Assembly: GCF_002288925.2 (NCBI RefSeq)
Contig: NW_022098049.1
Span: 7,579,991 to 7,643,990, forward strand
Source: Delphinapterus leucas
Lineage: Eukaryota > Chordata > Mammalia > Artiodactyla > Monodontidae
Direction of reading: 5' to 3'
Length of the DNA stretch: 64,000 bases
Position numbers and translations under genes: made by a program. Positions within the stretch are counted from its first letter, which is position 1; the number at the start of each line of letters is the position of its first letter. This document shows positions 1 to 10,675 of this stretch, piece by piece. The notes beneath the pieces were generated by a model that was not told where the DNA came from, searched no databases, and was given only the letters and a program-made list of their open reading frames with translations.

Positions 1-209
1 TCAGCACTGCTGTCGAGCGATAGTCATACTCCTCATGATACTGCAAAGGGTAACTTCACAAATTAAGCTCAAAAAAAAGGATGGGCTAATGGAGAAAGAT
101 TCAATCCTACCACTTATTCACCAGCAGATCAATCTATAGTTTCTTTGAAAAAAAAAAAAAAGTCCATTTTAGTGTCATAATCTTCACTCATCTCTTTAAA
201 ATTAGTATG

Positions 210-413
210 GGGGCTTCCCTGGTGGCGCAGTGGTTGAGAGTCCACCTGCCGATGCAGGGGACACGGGTTCGTGTCCCGGTCCGGGAAGATCCCACATGCC
301 GCGGAGCAGCTGGGCCTGTGAGCCATGACCGCTGAGCCTGCGCGTCCGGAGCTTGTGCTCCGCAACGCGAGGGGCCACAACAGTGAGAGACCCGCGTACC
401 GCAAAAAAAAAAA
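210..413 (+). mobile_element. Short-type CHR SINE
   Basis: A tRNA-derived SINE, about 200 bp, begins with gcttccctggtggcgcagtg (A-box region) and carries the B-box-like gggttcgtgtcccgg. The body follows the short CHR form (gtgagccatgaccgctgagcctgcgcgtccgg) and ends in an 11-base A run. No convincing target-site duplication is visible, so exact ends are approximate. Any apparent reading frame here is repeat sequence. Confidence 0.95.
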
Positions 414-604
414 TATGAAGTCTATATTCTAAATCTCTTTCCTTTTTGAAGGAAAAACCATCAAAAGCCATCTAAAACCCTGAAATTCAGAGGCCGCTGC
501 CAAGGCAGAGTCCTGCCTACTTTCCCCCACTCCAGATGTGGCATCGCAGAAGGGGCAGAGGACTGCAGGGGGAGGGCTGACCAGATGAAAAGTAATAACC
601 TATG

Positions 605-745
605 TCCAGAACACTGGTTTTGCAACAGAGTCACCTGAGGAACTTACTGAAAACACGGAAGCCCAGCTCCTGACACCAGGAGACTGTACTGAGGAGAAGC
701 AGACGGGGCCTTGGAATCTGCTTCCTCACCAGCACCCCTGGGGGC
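605..745 (-). mobile_element. MER5A-like hAT DNA transposon fragment
   Basis: The order gagtcacctgaggaacttactgaaaacacgg, then a cccagctcctgacacc block, then ggggccttggaatctgc matches the MER5A layout read on the minus strand. It is strongly diverged and the terminal inverted repeats are degraded. It is non-coding and long inactive. Confidence 0.45.
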
Positions 746-1084
746 CCTGGCTGTCTACAGACCGCACCTGGAGAAAACCTTGCAGAGTCATGCCTAAGAT
801 GACAATCTAAGGTGAGATAGGTCACACTTGCAGGAGGACAAGGGAGTGGTTTTAACTGGTCTGTGGTGGTGCTCAGGTGCGTTTTTAAAGGCCCCCAGGT
901 GTTTCCAATATACAGCCAGGCTTGGGCACACTGCCCTGCATGGGCGCAGGAGGCCTGTGGATGAAACCTATTGATCTTGCCTGCTGTGATCACAAAGCTC
1001 ATTTTTCTCACCCCAAGACTTGCTTAAAATTCCCTATTAGCCCCAGAACCCTCCATAGGATGAAGGGGGTTGGGGGAAGCACCC

Positions 1085-1265
1085 AGATCTTGGGCCTTAG
1101 AGTGAAGAGACCTGAGTTCGGATCTTGCCTCAGCCACTACCTGGCTCTGAGATCTCCGAGCATCTCTTATAGGACTACTAATATATCAGTCCCATTTAAT
1201 ATCCTCATTATAGGCTTTGATCTATCTTGGTCCTCAGTTTCCCCATCCTTAAAAAGGAAATGTTT
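1085..1265 (+). mobile_element. MIR SINE, diverged
   Basis: MIR-like blocks run in order: gacctgagttcggatcttgcctcagccactacctggctctg followed after an interruption by tcctcagtttccccatcctt. This is the usual MIR core and 3' half. The middle (about 1165-1225) is AT-rich and does not match, so there may be a small insertion. Confidence 0.65.
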
Positions 1266-1269
1266 GCAG

Positions 1270-1905
1270 TAAAATCCCCTTAGGGTATAAAATTCTGTAA
1301 TTCACAATACCTTAACATGATCAGATTTTCATTCTTCTCACGCTAACGTACACCCCCATGCCAGCACTGCTTCCCCCTTAGGAAGAACCACGCCCAAACG
1401 GCAGGCCTTGAGATGATCACAGGATGACACAGACTGCTGTTATTAGGAGGATGGTGGAGGTGACAGGCCTTGCTGTCATCTTCTGAGTACTTTTCAGAGA
1501 GGCCAAGTCTTCACTTACACGGTACTTAGGGGCATTTCATTTTGGGGCACAGTGGTGCAGAAATGGGGGGGTTATGTTGTTTTCATTGCTAGAGAGAAGA
1601 TAATATCTAGCTGATACTGAACCAGGCTGAGCCCTCAAACGTCCTCACTCGATCTGCCCTGAACCGTCATTCACCCTAAGTATGCCCAAGTATCCTAACT
1701 GGAAAACAGGGAAGGGACGCTTAACCTCTAACTTGTACCAAAGAATATCAACTTGATATGGCAACTTGCCTCTTCTCTCTACTTCCTACAGCATCCACTG
1801 TCAGGGGTGCACCTTGGGCATCAACACTTGACGACCTATTATTTTATTTCATTAAGTCTGATCAATAAGAGTCCACTTCCTCGGGAGCAAGAGGGTGAAT
1901 GGCGA
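1270..1905. other. Unassigned non-coding
   Basis: No gene, RNA or clear repeat was recognised. There is a 7-base G run near 1565 and ordinary mixed-composition sequence. Confidence 0.5.
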
Positions 1906-1911
1906 CGTACA

Positions 1912-2045
1912 GCGGCCCCTCCCTATCTGCGGGTTCCTCATCCGAGGACACAGAGGCCTGAGACGACTGCTTGAGCGTCCGCAGATTTGGGGACCTGCAG
2001 GGGGATCTGAGAACCACTCCCCCCTGTATACTGAGGGGCAACTGG
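1912..2045. mobile_element. Tigger/MER2-like short DNA transposon
   Basis: The left end acagcggcccctccctatctgcggg and the right end cccccctgtatactgaggggcaactgg are roughly inverted copies. The inside has ttgagcgtccgcagatttggggacctgcaggggg, the known subterminal motif of MER2/Tigger elements. At about 134 bp it is much shorter than MER2 (about 345 bp from memory), so an internal deletion is inferred. A 216-codon minus-strand frame (1852-2502) crosses it and is not thought to be a gene. Confidence 0.6.
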
Positions 2046-3321
2046 ACTTCTTTTCCTCAGCAGAGTGCTGGGCGCAGAGCAGAGATGTGCACTGAAGTGG
2101 CCGAGAGGAGTCACATGCTCGCAGCAAGGCCTTCCTCAGTGCCGTCAGCACAGGACCTGATTGGTTCTGAGCTACAGCTCCTGTAGTACTTTTTTCCCTC
2201 GCACACTTGCAGGTGGAAATGAAGAACGAGTCTGTTTCTTCTCCACAGTTCCCTACCTGTGACTTGGAACAGAGGCGCCTTGGCGAGTCGTAGGACCACA
2301 GACTCGTAAGTACACGAAGAGCCAAACTACAGCACCGCCTGCGACTATGTATCAACAGCTGATGAGGTGAGGCTAGTTTCTTAGACTCTGTTGCTTCATC
2401 TGTAAAATAGGAAGGGACAGCCCTAACCACCCCAAGACAGTCAACAGATGGCAATGCTTCTCTTCCAAGAGCTTTGAAGCCCACCACTGGGAGATTCCTC
2501 ATACGGAGTTAAATTCCTGGCTCCCGCAGAAGGAAATAAATGGGTGAACAAATCAGGCCTGTGTAGGGAGCTACAGAAAGCCCACTAACTCATTTATCAA
2601 AGATTCCTGGAAGGCGGCAGTAATGGCTTTGGGCTGCTACCCACTTAGGCACATTCAGACTGATGACCGCAGGGTCAATACCGCTCTCTCAATTACAGCC
2701 CCCGGAGACATCCCAGCCTGCTAACATGTGAAAGCTCTTCTCCTGGCCAGCACAGGAGCCGGAAAGCACTTCTAAACAGGGGAACACACAGAGCTAGGTG
2801 CTCACTCTGAGAAGTAAAAGGCTTACTAAAGGAGACATATCAGAGACTAGAGGGACCTATTTTGTTTGCTTTTTTGTTCTAACTTTACAATGGAAAAGGC
2901 CCACGGAAACTGTTTACAGTCCTCATGACGACTAGAACAACAGATCTGGAAAAGGACATAGGCACTAACCACCAAGCTGAAGGTAATACGAGCCTCATTT
3001 TTGCTGAAGTAAATGTCCTGACAACGTGTGGACCTCATCAGAGCCTCCAAGAATAGGAGATCTGAAGACAGAGTGATCAAGCAAAGAGACAGGTTCCAAA
3101 GAGGCACGCTTCACTGAAGGACCTCTGTGAGGAAGATTCAGACCCAGGACCTTCTATGAATGAATGGATGCTTTGCACTGAGAAAAGATATATAAAGAAC
3201 CCCGAGGGCCTGGCTTCCAGGTCTGGTGTTGCTATTAATAAGGTATGGTGTCCTCAGGCTCAGCAAACTCCTAAAGCCAGCTCCTCACTTGTTTAAATTA
3301 CAAGAAAAAAGAAAAAAAAAA
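2046..3321. other. Unassigned non-coding
   Basis: No coding exon recognised. A possible MIR remnant lies at about 2375-2415 (cttagactctgttgcttcatctgtaaaatagg, split here only for description). The rest is mixed single-copy-looking sequence ending in an A/G-rich stretch (3300-3322). Confidence 0.5.
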
Positions 3322-3641
3322 GGCGGGAGGGAGGGGATGAAAGGGCACAAACATCCAGTTGTAAGATAAATAAGTTCTGGGGATCTAATGTACAGCATGG
3401 TGTCTACAGTTAATAACAATGTATTGTCTAATTTGAAAGCTTCTAAGAGGGTAGATTTCAAAAGTTCTCAGCACACACACCCACACCCACACACACAGAA
3501 CTGTAATTAAGTGATGGATGTGTTATCTTACTGAGTAAGCACTTTGCAATATATACATACATAAAATCACTATGTTGTATACCTTAAACTTATATAATGT
3601 TTTAAGTCAATTCCAACTCAATAAAGCTGAGAAAAAAAGGT
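3322..3641 (+). mobile_element. L1M-type LINE 3' end
   Basis: The stretch ttctggggatctaatgtacagc, then cagttaataacaatgtattg, then gatggatgtgttatcttactg and the end actatgttgtataccttaaac to ctcaataaagctgagaaaaaaa is the conserved 3' UTR order of old mammalian L1 (L1MA/L1MB type). Only the 3' end is present, without ORF2. A CA-rich run (3472-3499) lies inside it. Confidence 0.8.
3472..3499. repeat. CA-rich simple repeat
   Basis: An impure run of CA and CCCA units inside the L1M 3' end. Confidence 0.8.
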
Positions 3642-4527
3642 CATCCAAAAGGGGCGGGCGGTGGAGCCCCAGTAAGTTTCAGTGACTCACCCCCAAAACA
3701 CACTGCTGACAAGTGGCTGAGCTCTGGCTGGAACTCATTAACTCCTCATTCAAAATCCAGTGTTTTACACCTTACAAAGAGCGAGCCTGCTAAGACCTCC
3801 ACCGTCTATGTTACCAGCAGGTCCCCTGAGGAAGAAAGAGACGCAGGAGTGTCCCGGTGGGTCCTCCACGGGGCCTCCTGGGACAGGAGCCCGGCCGCGG
3901 CTCTGAATCTCTGGCGTGAACATCCAACATAAATTCTCACCAAACAGGGAGAGAACTGTGGTTTGCAGGCTCAACCTGAACTGAGAAAAATAAAGAACAC
4001 AGCACCTGATCACCTGAGCCAAAACTGGAAACACACACAGTCACGAGAAAGCTCTGTGGCAGCACAAGGCAGAAACTGAGTCAAGAGGAGGCAGGGAGCC
4101 GGGGCAGAGGATGGGGAGGGCAGTCCACGCACCGTGCCAGGCGCAGCCGTGGCAGAGAGGGGACTCGGCGACCAAGGCCTCTGCCTGCTGCCGAGGGAGG
4201 CCAGTGCCCGGGGTGGAAACTAACCCTCCTCAAGGTTTTACACGCACACACCTGGGCCCCATGCCAGACCTTTCAGATCAGAATCTCCAAGAGGGAAGAG
4301 TATGACACATGCTCTGGCTGAGGACCACAGCCCATAGTAACCGGAATAAGACTGAGGAGGAGAAAGCAGAGGCCAAACAGGGCAAGGGAGCAGGAAGGAC
4401 TGTACTGTTTCTGTCTCACCTGGTCTGGCCACTCACCTCCAAGGTGCTTCCGTGTAACAACCGCTGTGTAGCAAGGACGTAAGGAGGCAGTGAGACAATG
4501 TCCACAGGCAACAAGAGAAAAACGCCA
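3642..4527. other. Unassigned, with possible MIR and MER5A remnants
   Basis: A MIR-like piece on the minus strand is possible at about 3680-3740 (ctgacaagtggctgagctctggctggaactc). A MER5A-like piece is possible at about 4245-4335 (cacctgggccccatgccagacc then tcagatcagaatctcc). The GC-rich middle (4085-4220) has no recognised exon. Confidence 0.4.
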
Positions 4528-4653
4528 GGGAATTCCCTGGCGGTCCAGTGGTTAGGACTTGGTGCTTCCACTGCCGGGGCCCAGGTTTGATCCCTGGTCA
4601 GGGAACCAAGATCTCGCAAGCTGTGTAGCGCACACACACCCCCAAAACGACAC
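4528..4653 (+). mobile_element. Very short CHR-group SINE
   Basis: It starts gaattccctggcggtccagtgg and carries ggtttgatccctggtcaggg, the B-box region of a related, shorter tRNA-derived SINE. The tail is degenerate (cacacacacccccaaaacgac). It is flanked by a direct repeat, aacgcca, at 4521-4527 and 4654-4660, consistent with a target-site duplication. Confidence 0.85.
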
Positions 4654-4660
4654 AACGCCA

Positions 4661-5745
4661 ATGACCATAAGCCACGCCAGCTCTCGATGTCCTATCAGTT
4701 TACAACAAAAAGGATCCAGCAGCTGAAAGTTGAGTTGAAGTGAAAGAACCAGAAAATTCATTTCGACACAACAAAAACAAGTTCAAAGACTGGTTCTCAG
4801 TGAGGTGCCCTGAGAAGAGACCTAATGAGTATGTTGAAAACCCCCCAATAATCAAAAGGCCATGTTATTGTGTATCAATTAGCACTAACATCCTAAGACT
4901 ATGGGGCTCCTTAACTCCGTATGATTCTAAGTAGAGAGTTCCAAGGGAACAAGCACAGTAAATAATTATTAGGCAGCGTGACACATGTCTGTCACTGTAG
5001 TCACACAGGCGTTTCCAAGAGCATTTTCTGAGCCCAGATCTTTAGGACAGATCTAACCGACCACAGAAAGCTGTAGTCATGTCCCAAATTCTAGACACAT
5101 TTTATTATTTTAGAGGGGTGTGGCAGGTAGAAGCCACTATTCCTATGCTAAATGGAAAAAGAAAACGTGGCCCTCGCCAAAAAACAAACTGCATTTTTTG
5201 CTGACATCAACAGTGCCAGAGGAGAAACAAAGAAATAAACCAGAGGCTCACTGGCTTCTGTTTCATTAGAAACACATGAAGACAGTATCTGCCAATGAGA
5301 AAACATTCCTCTTTCTTCGCAAAAGTCTTCCATGCAAATCAACGTTTCTTTTTTCTTCTTTTCTGTTCTTTCTTCCCCCCCCCCCAAATACATACCATCC
5401 GGTTTTGTGTTAATAGCTAGGGAGCACACATATCAGACTGAGACACATGATAAAAGAAATGAGGGATAAAGGACAAAAATACCCCCAATAAGTCCATGGG
5501 TATTCAATCCGTGTGTATCAAATACGCTTGTTAAACACAAACTACGCAGGGTGGGAACACAGGAGAGCCAGCCATTGCTTTTGGGCCACACAGCATCCTT
5601 TCACTCAGCCCAGTACCATGCTGGGGGCAGAACCAGAACTCAAATCCAGATCTTTTATCTCGTACTTTAGAGTCCCTTCATAAACGCCCCCACAACCCGG
5701 GAGTCTTTGGCATGTTTACAAAGACCTTCCTCCTCCAATATCTGA
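4661..5745. other. Unassigned non-coding
   Basis: Nothing recognised as genic. A pyrimidine tract with a 10-base C run lies near 5345-5386. A weak MIR-like patch (cagaaccagaactcaaatccagatc) is seen near 5620-5655. Confidence 0.45.
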
Positions 5746-5749
5746 CTCA

Positions 5750-5890
5750 AAACAACCCTTTGAGACAAACAAGGCAGGAACCTGCAAGCCCATCTCACAG
5801 ATGAGAGAGCGGAAGTGAGGGGAGTTCTACAAGGCCACCCAGCTAACAGGGAATGGAACAGATCCAGGTTTCTGACTCAGTCTACCTGCT
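5750..5890 (-). mobile_element. MIR SINE, diverged
   Basis: The run aacaaccctttgagac, catctcacagatgagagagcgg, aaggccacccagctaacagg and gatccaggtttctgactcag is the MIR sequence read from its 3' side, so the element lies on the minus strand. Confidence 0.65.
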
Positions 5891-6284
5891 TGTCAAGTAA
5901 AAGCAAAACCCCCAAAACTCCAGCACTTGATCCCCAATGAGACTGAGAGAGAAAAGAGAATGAAGAGAAGAGCATACATCCTACACCTTCCCCTGAACTC
6001 TGTGGTTGCATCAGCCCAGAAATGCATGGGGGAGGCAGAGGAAATTACTCTTTACTCATGTAAGGTCTGAGTCATACATCCAGTGTTAGAGATTCTGAAG
6101 TTACCCACACTGTCTGCCACAATCTGCTTCTCGGAGCCTTGGACATGACAACCAGGGCATGTGAGGACCTGGCTGACACCGCATTGAATGTTAATGGCAG
6201 GTGTCAGAAATCCACTTCTGCGGAGATATTTAACCATATTTTAAAATGGGGGTTGCGGAGCCCCTACCATGCGAAAAAAATTTT

Positions 6285-6475
6285 AAAAGCAGCATGGTGT
6301 GGGGAAAACAGATCTGCTTTTGCAACTGAGCACACTGGCTACACCAGCCGGGCTACTGTGTGGTCTCGAACAAGAAACTAACCTCTCGGCTTTAGCTCCC
6401 TCATCTGTAAAACAAACAGATCTGACTGGATGATTTCTAGATGTCTCTCAACTCTAAAAATATTCTATAATTTCT
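6285..6475 (+). mobile_element. MIR SINE, diverged
   Basis: Starts around agcagcatggtgtggggaaaac and continues through ggctactgtgtggtctcgaac, ttagctccctcatctgtaaaac and gactggatgatttctagatg. This is the MIR order on the plus strand. Confidence 0.6.
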
Positions 6476-6478
6476 GTA

Positions 6479-6560
6479 AGAGAGATCAGATAGAGGAAGA
6501 AATAAGGTAGGGGAGAGAGAAAGAAAAAAAGAGAGGTGAGAGCAGGGAAGGAAGAGCATG
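6479..6560. repeat. GA-rich tract
   Basis: Low-complexity purine-rich stretch made of irregular GA and GAAA units. Confidence 0.75.
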
Positions 6561-6844
6561 GGGCGGGAGTGGGGAGCTGGTCCACGGAGCAGTCTGGGGC
6601 ATCCTTACCTAAGAGTGACCCTACTCTGCGTGGAACCCACTGTCCTCTTGACCCAATAACCAATATAAAACTTAAAGGCTAAAAAGAGGTGACGGGAACT
6701 TACTTGCAGTGAACGTCAACTATGTACCAGATTACAAACCTGAGTCTGTGTCTCAGTTCAGTAACTTTCTACCGTTACAGAATCTCTTATACTGGCACTT
6801 GTGTGTTCCTTATTTTACCCGGTCATTAAAAAGAGATATGCAGA

Positions 6845-6960
6845 GCTGATTTTCTTGCCTTAGTTTTGCTGACGAGGAAACCATGATTCAGAGGGATCAA
6901 GGGGCCTTAAAAAAAACAAAAGTCACCAGGCCAGTGAGTAGCGTAGAGACTCGAAGAAAG
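6845..6960 (-). mobile_element. MIR fragment
   Basis: The motif ttgctgacgaggaaaccatg followed by cagagggatcaaggggcc and aagtcaccaggccagtgagtag resembles the MIR 3' half on the minus strand, with a short A-rich insertion near 6909. Confidence 0.45.
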
Positions 6961-7573
6961 GTGATTTCACCAGTGCCCCTGCTAATACTCCTTGCGGTCT
7001 CTTTTCTGCCTTCTTTACACCTCATCTATGGATATCAGAAGAATCCAGCATAAAACTAGTAACTGACCTCTGGGCTAAAATACAAGTTTAGAAAAGGGAT
7101 GTGCTGTATATTCAATTGTGATTATATTTCCCCCAAACTCTGGGCGTTTTGTGCACAGAGTCTAATTGTGATAATGGTAATGGCTTCTTTTGACAACTAA
7201 GTCTTCGCAAGTCAGCACTACTCCTGGAAGGAGTTCTCAACGTCTAGTCTCCCAAGATAGATGGGAATCAATCACGCCAGCGTTTTCAGTATCTGGACTG
7301 GAACTCTTCTTAGAGCATGATTCATGCAATATAATTCTGTCCTGCTAATAAACTCTTCCAGCTTTGAGTCACAGAGTTATTTATCCAAGCCAATAAAAGG
7401 CAACAGAAAAGCGGGAGAGAGGCATATAAATACTCATCAGAGATTCTGCTTAAGAATGAAAATTTGTAATAAAATAACAAAAGTTATTCAGTTACTTAAA
7501 ATTCAGAACAATTATTCAGAGCTGAGAATAGTACCAAAAGTGTATTTAATTTCCTTTATCTTTTTAAAGGTAA
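6961..7573. other. Unassigned non-coding
   Basis: AT-leaning sequence with no recognised gene or repeat. It contains the upstream copy of the direct repeat of the next SINE at its end. Confidence 0.5.
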
Positions 7574-7589
7574 GAATTGGATTTATTTA

Positions 7590-7877
7590 TTTATTTTAAA
7601 ATTTTATTTATTTTTGGCTGTGTTGGGTCATTGTTGCTGCGTGCGGGCTTTCTCTAGTTGTGGCGAGTGGGGGCTACTCCTTGTTGTGGCGCGCGGGCTT
7701 CTCACTGTGGTGGCTTCTCTTGTTGCAGAGCATGGGCTCTAGAGCGCAGGCTCAGTAGTTGTGGCACACGGCCTTAGTTGCTCTGAGGCATGTGGGATCT
7801 TCCCGGACCAGGGCTCGAACCCGTGTCCCCTGCATTGGCAGGTGGATTCTTAACCACTGCGCCACCAGGGAAGTCCC
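7590..7877 (-). mobile_element. Long-type CHR SINE
   Basis: The reverse complement begins with gacttccctggtggcgcagtgg, has the B-box-like gggttcgagccctgg, and ends in cagccaaaaataaat-type tail (seen here as atttatttttggctg). Flanking direct repeats gaattggatttattta (7574-7589) and gaagtggatttattta (7878-7893) differ at two positions and mark the target site. The copy is shorter than the full long type, so an internal block is missing. Confidence 0.95.
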
Positions 7878-7893
7878 GAAGTGGATTTATTTA

Positions 7894-8269
7894 GAGAGAA
7901 ACATGCTGCACAGACAGGGTGTGGGCCATCTCAGAAGGTGAGAAAGGCCTGTATTTGATTTTCTACATTAGAATTCAACCACGTGTAAATATCCATTTAA
8001 CTTTAAAAAGAAAGAAACAAGGAAATGTGGATTTGTCAGGCAGTCCACTGCACTTGGGCTTTAAGGGCATCATTCCATTTAAAGTAACCCGGGATACAAG
8101 TGGTATAACAGTCACTGGTGTGTCTAAGAATGGGTAAATGAATATGTGCGTTTATAGAATCACTTTTTCCAAATAACGTATAACAACACGTTATTTTTCT
8201 AAATAACAAACAGGCTTAGATTACGTGTATGTATATACACACAGAAAATACCTCATATTCGGTGGTAAT
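7894..8269. other. Unassigned non-coding
   Basis: No gene or repeat recognised. A local partial duplication of aaataac-type words occurs near 8170-8212. Confidence 0.45.
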
Positions 8270-8271
8270 GT

Positions 8272-8455
8272 TGGACGGGAGAAGAGAACAGAGGTTTTGG
8301 GTCAGACAACCTGGGGCTCTAAGACACTGGCTAGGTAAATTCACCTCAATGGACTCAATGACCTCATTGGTAAAACCAGGAATCATATGTATCTCAAAAG
8401 GTCATTGTAAGGAATAAGTAAGCTCACCACTCAATAAAAGGTAGCTACCAGTCTT
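8272..8455 (+). mobile_element. MIR SINE, diverged
   Basis: Blocks gaacagaggttttgggtcag, gacaacctggggctctaagac, caatgacctcattggtaaaacc, ggtcattgtaaggaataag and ctcaataaaaggtagctacc follow MIR order. Confidence 0.6.
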
Positions 8456-8670
8456 AGAGATCTACAGATCAACAAAAACAACATTTCTCTACCATTTATG
8501 GCTTTTCTCCCTGCTTCAGGTTTTTACACATCTCTTTATTGGTCAATCCCATCATTGTTTATGGGTTGTTGTTTTTTTTTTCCCATAGAAAGATTGACGT
8601 ATGCTTATTAACTGAATTTGAAAATTTACTATGGGTCAGGGGTCGGTGGGGGGAGGCTTTGCTTTGTTCT
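8456..8670. other. Unassigned non-coding
   Basis: Contains a 10-base T run and a G-rich stretch (8638-8657) without recognised origin. Confidence 0.4.
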
Positions 8671-8679
8671 TGATTTCTT

Positions 8680-9052
8680 TTTTTTAAAGATAGATAGATT
8701 GATTGATTGAGTGATTGATTTACAGCTGTGTTGGGTTGTTCGGTGTTTGTTGCTGTACGTGGGTTTTCTCTAGTTGCGGCGAGCAGGGGCTACTCTTCGT
8801 TGTGGTGCTCGGGCTTCTCATTGTGGTGGCTTCTCTTGTTGTGGAGCATGGGCTCTAGGCACATGGGCTTCAGTAGTTGTGACATGCGGGCTCCGCAGTT
8901 GTGGCTCGCAGGCTCTAGAGCACAGGCTCAGTAGTTGTGGTGCACGGGCTTAGTTGCTCCGCGGCATGTGGGTTCTTCCCGGGCCAGGGCTCGAACCTGT
9001 GTCCCCTGCATTGGCAGGAGGATTCTTAACCACTGTGCCACCAGGGGAGCCC
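8680..9052 (-). mobile_element. Long-type CHR SINE
   Basis: The reverse complement carries the CHR 5' end (ccctggtggcacagtggtta) and the B-box-like acaggttcgagccctggc. Flanking copies of tgatttctt at 8671-8679 and 9053-9061 are the target-site duplication. The tail end holds a small GATA/GATT repeat (8690-8720) in place of the usual AAATAAAT tail. Confidence 0.95.
8690..8720. repeat. GATA/GATT simple repeat in SINE tail
   Basis: Units gata then gatt, impure, directly joined to the 3' tail of the minus-strand SINE; most likely it grew from the A-rich tail. Confidence 0.75.
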
Positions 9053-9061
9053 TGATTTCTT

Positions 9062-9515
9062 AATTATGCCAGACCTTTCTGAGAACAGGGGCTTCTATCT
9101 CAGGGTGGGGACCATGAATCTACAACCAATGTATTGGTTCAGTTTTTCCGACTGGAAGATGTATCAGAAGTTTAAAAATATAGTGTTTTTTTTTTAAAAA
9201 GCAACTTAATTTATTCTGTTCTGAGACATCTATATGATGATACGTAGGGAACTCAGGAATCAAGATACACAATCATGGCACATGTCAGCTCATCCTCATC
9301 TAAGAGACTCTGCATCTTACGTATGTTCTACACTTTGCGATATTGCTTAACCATAATTCAATATGATTTGATCACACCCTCAAAGTAAGTATCTAAGACT
9401 CCACAATTAGAGTCTTCTAGAGATTCAATAATATATACATCTGGCAAATAATCATTTGTTTACTTAATTTACCAAATAGGGAAAAAGGAGAAACAGAAAC
9501 AATAAGATATTGTGG
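9062..9515. other. Unassigned AT-rich non-coding
   Basis: No gene or repeat recognised. Confidence 0.45.
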
Positions 9516-9529
9516 TTCCATAATTTTTA

Positions 9530-9861
9530 TTTTTTTTAAGATTTAATTGTTACTAATTAATTAATTTTATTTTTTTTGGCTGCTACGGGTCTTAGTTGTG
9601 GCACGTGGGATCTTTGTTGAGGCATGCGGGATCTTTTGTTGAGGCGTGCAGGCTTCTCTCCAGTTGTGGCGCGCAGGCTCCAGGGTGCGTGGGCTCTAGT
9701 TTGTGGCACGTGGGCTCTAGCTGAGGCGCACGAGCTCAGTAGCTGTGGCACGCGGGTTTAGTTGCCCCCGCGGCATGTGGGATCTTAGTTCCCTGACCAG
9801 GGTTTGAACCCACATCCCCTGCATTGTAAGGCGGATTCTCTACCACTGGGCCACCAGGGAA
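9530..9861 (-). mobile_element. Long-type CHR SINE, older variant
   Basis: The reverse complement reads gaattccctggtggcccagtgg, then gggttcaaaccctggtcagg. It has an exact 14-base target-site duplication, ttccataattttta, at 9516-9529 and 9862-9875. The internal gcacgtgggatcttagttgtgg units repeat in a loose way as usual for the long type. Confidence 0.93.
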
Positions 9862-9875
9862 TTCCATAATTTTTA

Positions 9876-10313
9876 GATATCTTAGTCAAAACTACAAATT
9901 CATTTATATTTGATATTAATCCTTCCTTTTTGAAAAAATGGCTTATTTATTATCAGTCTATTTGAAAAACAACTGAATCAAAACATTTAAAAAATCTCAT
10001 CAGAAACTGCGTAAGGTCTATCCATCGCAATAAAACTGGTGCCTTCTGTACTCCGCATGGATATCCATTATCAGTCCTGACTTGTGAATGTAATTATATG
10101 AACACTTAGTAAGATCCCCTTTGGGCAAATTGAAAGGCTATAAACACTTTAAGTGCCTTTCCCTTTTCTATAATACAAATGGTTGCCCAAAGAGAAAAAA
10201 GCCTACTCCCCAAAAGGACCACATGAGGATTCATAGAGGCAAAAAAGATCTACAAATAAGCTAAGGGAAAATGAGTATATGCGAAGTGCATTCTCATATA
10301 CTCCCTTTACCAA
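9876..10313. other. Unassigned AT-rich non-coding
   Basis: No gene or repeat recognised. Confidence 0.45.
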
Positions 10314-10412
10314 ACGTTTCCTGAGTGCCTGTTCTTGCTTTGTGCTAAGAACACAAAAATAAGTTAAACACATTCCCTGACCTCAAGAAGTCCACAGATA
10401 GAAAAGCAAAAG
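10314..10412 (-). mobile_element. L2 LINE 3' end fragment
   Basis: tttcctgagtgcctgttcttgc, tttgtgctaagaacacaaaaat and attccctgacctcaagaagtcc match the reverse complement of the L2 3' end (the 'cctactatgtgccaggcactg ... gccctcaaggagctt' block). Confidence 0.6.
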
Positions 10413-10464
10413 CACAGCCTCAATCACATCAGGGCAGAGGGATATGTTACGGGAAGGCCGGGTT

Positions 10465-10675
10465 AGAAGAGCAGTTAAAGCATCAGATTTTGGAATCAAG
10501 ACAAAGCTGGGTTCAAACCACTTATTAGGAAATCTATCACTTAACTTCTTGCCTCAGTTTCCACATCTATTAAACAGGATAAGAGCTGCTGCCTCACAAG
10601 GTGTTGCAGTGATTGAATGAAATAAAGTAATGCAAAGCCCTTAAGATGAGAAAAGGAAGTACTCAGCAAATCCAA
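10465..10675 (+). mobile_element. MIR SINE
   Basis: Nearly full-length MIR order: gagcagttaaagcatcagatt, agctgggttcaaaccactta, cttgcctcagtttccacatc, caaggtgttgcagtgattgaa and agtactcagcaaat. Confidence 0.75.

Noticed and set aside
210..280. tRNA gene suggested by A- and B-box-like motifs
   Set aside because: The motifs belong to the head of a tRNA-derived SINE; no complete cloverleaf fold with matched acceptor stem was seen.
1852..2502. 216-codon open frame on the minus strand
   Set aside because: It crosses a Tigger/MER2-like element and possible MIR sequence, has no recognised domain and no supporting splice or promoter context.
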